Below are positions 1 to 4,661 of a stretch of DNA of 10,385 bases, piece after piece. The translations under genes were made by a program, and so were the position numbers. Within the stretch, counting starts at the first letter, position 1, and each line of letters starts with the position of its first letter. The notes under the pieces are model-generated. The model had not been told where the DNA came from. It worked only from the letters and a program-made list of their open reading frames with translations, and ran no database searches. The stretch comes from DATIXD01 sp035518875 (lineage in GTDB: Bacteria > Pseudomonadota > Gammaproteobacteria > Methylococcales > Methylococcaceae), in the NCBI GenBank assembly GCA_035518875.1, contig DATIXD010000121.1, positions 1-10,385 of the forward strand, written 5' to 3'.

Positions 1-194
1 GATTTCTTGTGCTTGGCCTGGGCGGACAGGCCCAGTTCGGACATGGCGTAAACGATGCGCCGCTGCACCGGTTTCAGGCCATCGGCCAGGTTCGGCAAGG
101 CGCGATCGAGAATGACGTACATGGAATAATCCAGATACGCCTTTTCGGTGAAGTCTTTCAGCGGAATGCGTTCGTGAGCGATTGTCGTGTTCAT
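1..194 (-). CDS. parC: DNA topoisomerase IV subunit A, N-terminal fragment (runs off left edge)
   Basis: Only the first 64 codons are in the window. ParC is the DNA-cleaving subunit of topoisomerase IV, which unlinks daughter chromosomes together with ParE. The translation starts MNTTIAHERIPLKDFTEKAY and continues with LDYSMYVILDRALP, then DGLKPVQRRIVYAMSELGL. These blocks match the start of E. coli ParC nearly residue for residue. They suit ParC better than GyrA because of the short N-terminus and the YAMSELGL block. The active-site Tyr and the quinolone-resistance region lie outside the window. ATG at 194 is chosen because it gives the usual ParC N-terminal length. I see no strong Shine-Dalgarno sequence in front of it. 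The gene points away from the transglutaminase gene's 3' end, with a 200-bp gap, so it probably has its own promoter or is read from upstream. Confidence 0.93.
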   Translation of the reverse strand, partial: MNTTIAHERIPLKDFTEKAYLDYSMYVILDRALPNLADGLKPVQRRIVYAMSELGLSAQAKHKK

Positions 195-394
195 GTAATT
201 GATAAATGTCAAAAGTAAATCGGGGCGATGCGACCGGAGAAAATGTTAGCACGCCGGGCAAGACCGATTTTCCCAGTTAGGGCGGAGGTACTTGATCGAC
301 ATCGGCATGAGTTGTCAGCACGAAATCCGAATTGATGGGCCGACTGTGTCGGCCTTGCCAACCAATCTTCGGCGCTCCGCGAGGTTTTTCGGTT
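195..394. other. Intergenic gap between parC and the transglutaminase gene
   Basis: This 200-bp stretch lies upstream of parC and downstream of the transglutaminase stop codon, both on the minus strand. It should hold the parC promoter and the end of the transglutaminase transcript. I find no convincing -35/-10 pair, no strong hairpin followed by a T-run, and no reading frame that looks like protein. A TTGACA hexamer on the minus strand (207-212) sits too close to the parC start to act as its -35. Confidence 0.5.
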
Positions 395-1228
395 TCAGCC
401 TTTCAGAAATTGCAAGACTTCTTGGTGGGCGAGTTCGTAGGTCCAAATGTCGAACTTCTCCAAGACATGCTTGCCAAACGTTGTTGTCAGCGCGACATCC
501 GCCGCATCCCGGCCCCGGGCCATCAGAATGCGCCCCACGCGAGGCCGGTTGTTGCGTGCGTCGAAGGTGTGCCATTGGCCGCCCAGAAAAACCTCGAACC
601 AGGCACTGAAGTCCATGGGCGGCGCGAGCGGCACCTGGATGTCTCCGAGATACCCGGTCGCGTAGCGGGCGGGAATGCCCATACACCGGCAGAAGGCGAT
701 GGCGAGATGGGTATAGTCCCGGCACACGCCTCTTTGGTCCAGATAGGTGTCGTAGGCTGTGCGGTCACAGCGGGCAGATTCGTGTGCAAAGGTGATGTGC
801 TCGTGCACCCAGTCACAAATGGCCTGTACCCTGCCCCAGCCCATAGGTCCGTGCCCAAAAAGATTCCAGGCAATGTCCGACAGCTTTTCGATTTCGCAGT
901 AACGACTGCCCAGAAGGTAAAGGAGCGTCTCCGTAGGGAGCTCATGAATCGTGTGCTGCCGGGCACCCGGCTCCAAAATATCCGGCAAACCGCCATCGAC
1001 CATGATAGCATCGTTTTTCAAGTGTAATCGTCCGCCGGGACAGAAGGCGCGCGCGCATTTGTTCCCGTAAACATCAATGAAATCCTCGATGATCATGGCG
1101 GGGTCACTGGTCAACCGCTCGGGCGCCATCAGGAAGGAAGACCGGCTCGGATGCGTGTACAGCAGCATGATCATTTCAGTGGGCTGGGGGAACGAATAAG
1201 CGATGTCAAAGCCGATTCTAATAAACAT
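395..1228 (-). CDS. Transglutaminase-like cysteine protease-fold protein (Anbu-cluster type)
   Basis: This 277-aa cytoplasmic protein has no signal peptide and belongs to the transglutaminase-like superfamily (COG1305). The catalytic-type Cys is C169 in RGVCRDYTHLAIAFCR, and the Asp position is D223 in WHTFDARNN. The motif between them that normally reads S/F-H-A-W reads FSAW here, so Ser208 stands where the triad His is expected. The segment MARGRDAADVALTTTFG near residues 236-252 is typical of bacterial members of this group. ATG at 1228 is chosen over an upstream in-frame start at 1270 because AAGGTG lies a few bases ahead of it and the protein then starts with MFIRIGFDIAYSF, as a beta-rich N-terminal domain should. 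It diverges from the Anbu peptidase gene. Transglutaminase-like proteins are a known part of Anbu clusters, where their substrate is not established. Function beyond the family is inference. Confidence 0.88.
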   Translation of the reverse strand: MFIRIGFDIAYSFPQPTEMIMLLYTHPSRSSFLMAPERLTSDPAMIIEDFIDVYGNKCARAFCPGGRLHLKNDAIMVDGGLPDILEPGARQHTIHELPTETLLYLLGSRYCEIEKLSDIAWNLFGHGPMGWGRVQAICDWVHEHITFAHESARCDRTAYDTYLDQRGVCRDYTHLAIAFCRCMGIPARYATGYLGDIQVPLAPPMDFSAWFEVFLGGQWHTFDARNNRPRVGRILMARGRDAADVALTTTFGKHVLEKFDIWTYELAHQEVLQFLKG

Positions 1229-1284
1229 GGGGCACCTTTTGGGTCCGGGAAGGTTCGACCATCGCCTCAATCAAGTACGCCGGC

Positions 1285-1299
1285 AGGCGCAGAGCGCCT
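1285..1299. promoter_or_regulatory. Inverted repeat in the divergent Anbu/transglutaminase promoter region
   Basis: AGGCGC, three bases (AGA), then GCGCCT form a perfect 6-bp inverted repeat. It lies 38 bp before the Anbu ATG, inside the 108-bp region that must drive both divergent genes. No T-run follows on either strand, so it does not look like a terminator. It could be a repressor or activator site, a small 5' leader hairpin, or chance in GC-rich DNA. Confidence 0.3.
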
Positions 1300-1336
1300 C
1301 GCTCGCAATCGGTCTGCCGCTAGAGAGGACAACAAA

Positions 1337-2065
1337 ATGACGTACTGTGTGGGCATCTTGCTCGACCAAGGAATGGTTTTTGGATCGGATTCTCGCACGC
1401 ATGCCGGCGTGGACAATATCGCCTCATTTTGCAAAATGACGGTTTTCGAACGCTGTAGTGACCGAGTGATCGTGCTATTGAGTTCGGGTAATCTAGCGGG
1501 GACCCAGGCCGTGATCAGCCTGCTGCGGCAGCGGGGCAAGGCCGAGGGCGTGTCCCCCAATCTTTGGAACGCCACGACCATGTTCGATGTCGCGAATTTG
1601 GTGGCGGACGCCATGCGCGACATCGACCGCCGCGACGGTTCTTACTTGATAGAGAGCGGCGGATTCAACGCTTCGTTCATACTCGGCGGGCAAATAAGCG
1701 GTGAGCCGATGCGGCTTTTCCGGATTTACTCGGAGGGCAATTTTATCGAAGCGGATATCGACACGACGTCCTATTTTCAGACCGGTGAAGCAAAATACGG
1801 AAAGCCGATCATCGATCGCGTCATCACGCCTGCCACAAGCCTTACCGATGCCGCGAAATGTTTGCTGGTTTCGTTCGATTCGACCATGCGCAGCAACTTA
1901 TCGGTCGGCATGCCTATCGATCTGATTTGCTACCGACGTGACAGTCTAAGAATCGAGATGCGGCGCCGGTTCCGCGAGGGCGACGCGTATTTCACCAGGC
2001 TGAGCAGTGAATGGAGCGCAGGCGTACGTGAGGTATTCAGCCGGCTGCCCGAGCTGCGGTGGTGA
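1337..2065 (+). CDS. Anbu peptidase (ancestral beta subunit; proteasome/HslV-type Ntn hydrolase)
   Basis: The product is 242 aa, the usual Anbu size (COG3484). Anbu is a self-assembling threonine peptidase related to HslV and the 20S proteasome beta subunit. Its physiological substrate is unknown. The chain begins MTYCVGILLDQGMVFGSDSR. Removing Met exposes Thr1, and Asp17 (in GSDSRT) and Lys32 (in FCKMTVF) then fall where the proteasome-type catalytic residues belong. A Gly-rich turn, LSSGNLAGTQA, follows as in other members. The ATG at 1337 is required for the exposed Thr and is preceded by GAGAGGA at good spacing, so the longer frame opening at 1151 is not used. The transglutaminase-like gene diverges upstream and an amidohydrolase follows 60 bp downstream. 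The usual ATP-grasp (COG2308) and alpha-E (COG2307) partners are absent from the window. Confidence 0.93.
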   Translation: MTYCVGILLDQGMVFGSDSRTHAGVDNIASFCKMTVFERCSDRVIVLLSSGNLAGTQAVISLLRQRGKAEGVSPNLWNATTMFDVANLVADAMRDIDRRDGSYLIESGGFNASFILGGQISGEPMRLFRIYSEGNFIEADIDTTSYFQTGEAKYGKPIIDRVITPATSLTDAAKCLLVSFDSTMRSNLSVGMPIDLICYRRDSLRIEMRRRFREGDAYFTRLSSEWSAGVREVFSRLPELRW

Positions 2066-2125
2066 ACCGAATGCCCGTCTCAGTACATCAATGATGCGCT
2101 CATTGTTTCCACTGCCGGCTTTGGC

Positions 2126-2845
2126 TTGGCTGAAATTTTGATTGATTACCTGTTGGTAAGCTGCGAGCACGGCGGAAATCGGATTCCCTTGCCGTATCGG
2201 TACTTATTTCACACCGATCAAGATCAGGTATTGCTCGATTCCCACCGTGGATTCGATCCCGGCGCACTGATTATGGCCAGAGAGCTGGCAACGAAACTGA
2301 CGGCGCCCCTGGTGGCTTCAACGATCAGTCGTTTGCTCATCGACCTGAATCGATCCGTTGGCCATCCGCATCTGTATTCCAAAGCAACCCGCGATGCGCC
2401 TGCCGAGGTTCGTCAGCAGATACTCGAGAATTACTACCGGCCTTACCGCTCGAAGGTTGAGAATCTTGTCAGGCTGGCGGTTGCAAACGGCAGCCGGGTA
2501 ATCCATGTCTCATGCCACAGCTTCACTCCCGAACTCAACGGTCAAACGCGAAACACCGATATCGGTTTGCTTTATCACCCTGCTCGAACGGGGGAGGCGG
2601 CATTGTGCGAACGCTGGAAGGCATCCGTCAAGGCATGTGCACCGGAGCTCAAGGTGCGGCGAAATTACCCCTATGCAGGGAAAAACGATGGTCTCACCTC
2701 TTACTTTCGCCAGTGCTTTCCGCCCGACGCCTACATCGGCATCGAACTCGAGGTCAACCAGAAGCATGTTACGAAGGCAGGCCGGAGCTGGGCGGCCATG
2801 CGAACGACCCTCATTGAATCGCTCCGTATGACTCTTGGTCTTTGA
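2126..2845 (+). CDS. N-formylglutamate amidohydrolase family protein
   Basis: This 239-aa protein carries the family blocks in order: SCEHGGNRIP (residues 12-21), DSHRGFDPGA (38-47), DLNRS (73-77), HVSCHSF (127-133) and RNTDIGLLYHP (142-152). The conserved Glu/His residues probably bind zinc. The founding enzyme cleaves N-formyl-L-glutamate to glutamate and formate in histidine breakdown (HutG type). No hut genes are near, so the substrate here may differ. There is no ATG or GTG at the N-terminus. TTG at 2126 is used, and TTG at 2138 (giving MIDYLLVSCEHGG) is equally possible. Neither has a good Shine-Dalgarno. The frame is the same as that of Anbu and stays open from just after the Anbu TGA. 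Placement 60 bp after Anbu suggests co-transcription. Confidence 0.85.
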   Translation: MAEILIDYLLVSCEHGGNRIPLPYRYLFHTDQDQVLLDSHRGFDPGALIMARELATKLTAPLVASTISRLLIDLNRSVGHPHLYSKATRDAPAEVRQQILENYYRPYRSKVENLVRLAVANGSRVIHVSCHSFTPELNGQTRNTDIGLLYHPARTGEAALCERWKASVKACAPELKVRRNYPYAGKNDGLTSYFRQCFPPDAYIGIELEVNQKHVTKAGRSWAAMRTTLIESLRMTLGL

Positions 2846-2895
2846 TACCAGGGCGGCCGGCAAGCATCGCCAATCCTTAGCCTGACCGAGAAATC

Positions 2896-3060
2896 TTAAA
2901 TTCCTATATCCCTACATTTCCGGCAACGTTCGACGATAGTCCAGATTCCTTGAGCGGAGCGTCGGTGCGAAAACAGGTAATCGGATGACGGAACATATTG
3001 TTTGCACAAAGGACACCGGTATTTGGAAGACTGAAGATACGTTTTCTCATCCTTTTTCAT
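2896..3060 (-). CDS. Small cysteine-pair protein, 54 aa (zinc-ribbon-like)
   Basis: I do not recognise the family. The ATG at 3060 opens a 54-codon frame ending in TAA, and it is too short for most gene callers. The protein starts MKKDEKTYLQSSKYRCPLCK and ends VERCRKCRDIGI. It has exactly four cysteines in two CxxC knuckles, C16/C19 and C46/C49, separated by 26 residues with an aromatic and basic middle (DYLFSHRR). That is the layout of a small zinc ribbon. GGTGA lies about 6 bases before the ATG. A plausible promoter sits just upstream. It follows another small CxxC protein on the same strand with a 62-bp gap and faces the amidohydrolase gene tail to tail. A role in nucleic-acid or protein binding would be a guess. 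Confidence 0.6.
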   Translation of the reverse strand: MKKDEKTYLQSSKYRCPLCKQYVPSSDYLFSHRRSAQGIWTIVERCRKCRDIGI

Positions 3061-3098
3061 GATGAATCACCATCTTTGGTAAAAGTCGCAGAGACCCG

Positions 3099-3126
3099 AT
3101 TCTAATATACGAATAGTGTTCTTCAA
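3099..3126 (-). promoter_or_regulatory. Candidate sigma-70-type promoter for the 54-aa gene
   Basis: On the minus strand, TTGAAG (3121-3126) is followed after 16 bp by TAGAAT (3099-3104), with an AT-rich spacer. The predicted start would lie about 30 bases before the ATG at 3060. The -35 box overlaps the stop codon of the upstream 86-aa gene, so the 54-aa gene could be transcribed independently. Both boxes match the consensus at four or five of six positions. This is a motif reading only. Confidence 0.4.
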
Positions 3127-3383
3127 CCATAAGAGTATGAGTCTGTGCGGCCATCGGTACGTTTTGAAATCAAAGTAACCTGCGGCGTGGTCGACGTTCT
3201 GATTCGGCAGTCGCGCCGACATTCCGGACAAGCATAGGCCTGGGTGTCATGTGCGCCCTTGTAGGAATAGGATATCCGCCAGGTGATGTCCACACGGAAC
3301 ACGCACCCGCAAAAGCCACACGTTTGCTGAAAATTGCTCGCCGTAAGCGAGGGATTGCGGGGTGTAAAGCTTGTAGATAGCAT
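3123..3383 (-). CDS. Small cysteine-pair protein, 86 aa (zinc-ribbon-like)
   Basis: I do not recognise the family. The protein starts MLSTSFTPRNPSLTASNF and has one cysteine cluster, TCGFCGC (C22, C25, C27), and a second, ACPECRRDC (C52, C55, C59). The segment between them is beta-like and aromatic (VDITWRISYSY). The CxxC pairs 27 residues apart suggest a zinc ribbon. The tail is polar and Ser/Thr/Arg-rich. ATG at 3383 is chosen because GGAGG lies 5 bases ahead, the best ribosome site in this stretch. A start at 3410 (MAIQTPEVEM) or 3434 is possible but poorer. A doubtful 80-aa frame ends one base before this start, which could couple the two. The 54-aa CxxC gene lies downstream on the same strand. 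Confidence 0.65.
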   Translation of the reverse strand: MLSTSFTPRNPSLTASNFQQTCGFCGCVFRVDITWRISYSYKGAHDTQAYACPECRRDCRIRTSTTPQVTLISKRTDGRTDSYSYG

Positions 3384-3384
3384 C

Positions 3385-3627
3385 TCAACCTCCGGAGTCT
3401 GGATCGCCATTAGACTTTCCCTCGGGAATCTCATCGAACGGCAATGTTTTGCAGCGTATCGAATTCGAGCTTACGTCCAGCCACCTCCCTGTTGCGAAGC
3501 GCTGAATCGTAAGTACATTGCCGCATTCCGGCCGCGTCGGAGGCTGCTTGGGGAACCAACCAAGATAGCGGCCGCCGAGTTCAGGAAGAAGTCGGCAAAC
3601 GGGGGGAAAGCGCCCAGTGCGGGACAA
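3385..3627 (-). CDS. Doubtful 80-aa hypothetical ORF upstream of the 86-aa gene
   Basis: This open frame begins with TTG at 3627, with AAGG four bases ahead, and ends in TGA at 3385-3387, one base before the ATG of the 86-aa gene. The translation, for example GRYLGWFPKQPP and VLTIQRFATGRWLDV, looks more protein-like than the opposite-strand frame, but I recognise no family. The cysteines are few and not paired. In favour: tight stop/start spacing to a well-signalled gene on the same strand. Against: no ATG or GTG, modest length, and no clear codon bias. It may be an old gene fragment or just non-coding DNA. Confidence 0.28.
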   Translation of the reverse strand: MSRTGRFPPVCRLLPELGGRYLGWFPKQPPTRPECGNVLTIQRFATGRWLDVSSNSIRCKTLPFDEIPEGKSNGDPDSGG

Positions 3628-3636
3628 GGCCCTTAC

Positions 3637-3653
3637 AAGCCGTTGATCGGCTT
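3637..3653. repeat. Short perfect inverted repeat
   Basis: AAGCCG, five bases, then CGGCTT form a 6-bp hairpin just upstream of the doubtful 80-aa ORF. No T-run follows. It could be a weak terminator, an operator for the small minus-strand genes, or chance. Confidence 0.25.
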
Positions 3654-3698
3654 AATCCGACCATTGCAACCTAACACACTCCAAGGCCAGTGACAAAC

Positions 3699-3714
3699 TC
3701 AGTCGGTTGACTGA
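3699..3714 (-). terminator. Weak candidate terminator after the beta-barrel remnant
   Basis: TCAGTC, a 4-base loop, then GACTGA form a 6-bp hairpin 20 bp downstream (minus strand) of the stop of the beta-barrel fragment. It is followed on that strand by GTTTGT. The stem is AT/GC mixed and the U-tract is poor, so termination would be weak. Confidence 0.3.
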
Positions 3715-3733
3715 ACTGCGAAACACCAGTTTT

Positions 3734-3970
3734 CTAAAACTCGAATGTGACCTGGCCGGAAACCATGTGATTGCTCGTGTTCTGCATGAACAGAGCTTCA
3801 TAGTCGAGAAAAGCCTTCAGCGAATAAGGCAGGTCCATTTGCAGGCCGAAGCCGACATTGTCCCAGTTTGTCACGGGTTTGGCGGTTCTCAGTTTCATGT
3901 TGGCGACAATGCCGGCATCGGTCGCGCCTTGGAATTGCGAGTTGATCGATCGGCTGTCGTTGGCCTCCAT
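3734..3970 (-). pseudogene. C-terminal remnant of an autotransporter/outer-membrane beta-barrel
   Basis: The 78-aa frame reads as the last few strands of an outer-membrane barrel. It has alternating polar and hydrophobic stretches (DAGIVANMKLRT, NVGFGLQMDLP, SLKAFLDYEAL), then a final strand ending HMVSGQVTFEF with a C-terminal Phe. A terminal Phe is the signature recognised by the BAM assembly machinery, and this layout is typical of an autotransporter domain end. A full barrel needs about 250-300 residues, and there is no signal peptide or passenger. An in-frame TGA lies 9 bases upstream of the ATG at 3970, and no Shine-Dalgarno is visible. The rest of the gene is not upstream: the ferritin-like gene starts 39 bp away. 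It is most likely a leftover after deletion. Expression as a peptide is unlikely. Confidence 0.55.
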
Positions 3971-4009
3971 GACAAATTTTCAGCGCGGCCCTGCGCTTGT
4001 GTTAACCGT

Positions 4010-4474
4010 TCAGGTCGCTCGGGCGGCGAATGTGGCGACATCTCCCGGCTTGCGCAGCATCTTGTCGACCTCGTCGGCGTGCAGTTCCTCCGCATGAATC
4101 ATTTCGCGGGCATACTCCTCGAGCAGGACGGATCGGTCTTGCACGAGTTCCAACAATTCTCTGTACCGCTCCAACGCGGCCCCTTCGGCTTCCAGAGATT
4201 CCCGCAACATGGCCCCTATGTCATGTTTGTGCGAATCCAGGAGCGGACCGATGGCGAGCGAGGGATAAGCGCCCAGGTGGGTGATCATCTCTCCGGCTTT
4301 CTGTGCGTGCAGCAGCGATTCGTTGGCCTGTTCCCGCAGCCACGAAACGATGGGAATCCGGCCGAAACCGAACACCAGGAAAGAATAATGGGTGTACCGA
4401 ACGACGCCGGCTAATTCCATTTCGAGTATCTGGTTGAGCACGGCCACGACTTTGTCTTGATCGAATTTAGACAT
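4010..4474 (-). CDS. Ferritin-like / bacterioferritin-type diiron protein
   Basis: This 154-aa, mostly helical protein is the size of bacterioferritin (about 155-160 aa), which oxidises and stores iron in a 24-subunit cage. Candidate iron ligands appear in the expected helices: E20 (LEMELAGVVRY), E52 and H56 (NESLLHAQKAGE), Glu residues near 95-102 (LEAEGAALE), and E124/H127/E130/H132 (REMIHAEELHADE). The first Glu-His pair is spaced ExxxH rather than the usual ExxH. I also see no Met at the usual bacterioferritin heme-ligand position, so it is probably a heme-free relative. The ATG at 4474 has GAGG about 8 bases ahead and is preferred over the GTG at 4483. It lies downstream of htpG on the same strand with a strong hairpin between, so it is probably a separate unit. 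Assigning it as Bfr itself would be too precise. Confidence 0.83.
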   Translation of the reverse strand: MSKFDQDKVVAVLNQILEMELAGVVRYTHYSFLVFGFGRIPIVSWLREQANESLLHAQKAGEMITHLGAYPSLAIGPLLDSHKHDIGAMLRESLEAEGAALERYRELLELVQDRSVLLEEYAREMIHAEELHADEVDKMLRKPGDVATFAARAT

Positions 4475-4586
4475 GGGTTCCACCTCGATAGATAGCAGTT
4501 GTCAAGGCCAGGTTTGGCACCGCCCCAGCTTAGAGTCAGAGACGATCGGCCGCAAGAGTTGATTACGGGACTTGATTTCCAAACTA

Positions 4587-4616
4587 TCCGGGGCATGGTG
4601 ATGATCATGCCCCGGA
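4587..4616 (-). terminator. Strong hairpin downstream of htpG, putative terminator
   Basis: An 11-bp perfect GC-rich stem, TCCGGGGCATG with its complement CATGCCCCGGA, encloses an 8-base loop. It lies 46 bp past the htpG stop (minus strand) and upstream of the ferritin-like gene. The stem is strong, but only a short TAGTTTGG follows on the minus strand, so it is an imperfect intrinsic terminator. It could also be an mRNA 3'-end stabiliser. A smaller stem, TTGAGG/CCTCAA at 4635-4649, lies closer to the stop. Confidence 0.5.
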
Positions 4617-4661
4617 CCGGACACCGGAACCTTTTTGAGGTGGCCTCAAGCTACCGGCCTT

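Noticed and set aside
207..212. TTGACA (minus strand) as a parC -35 box
   Set aside because: It lies 12 bases upstream of the parC start codon, so a matching -10 would fall inside the gene.
332..1027. Long plus-strand ORF (231 codons) opposite the transglutaminase gene
   Set aside because: The translation matches nothing recognisable and looks like an antisense shadow. The minus-strand frame has clear family motifs.
4500..4505. TTGACA (minus strand) as a -35 box of the ferritin-like gene
   Set aside because: A -10 at normal spacing would overlap the Shine-Dalgarno and has no TATAAT-like sequence.
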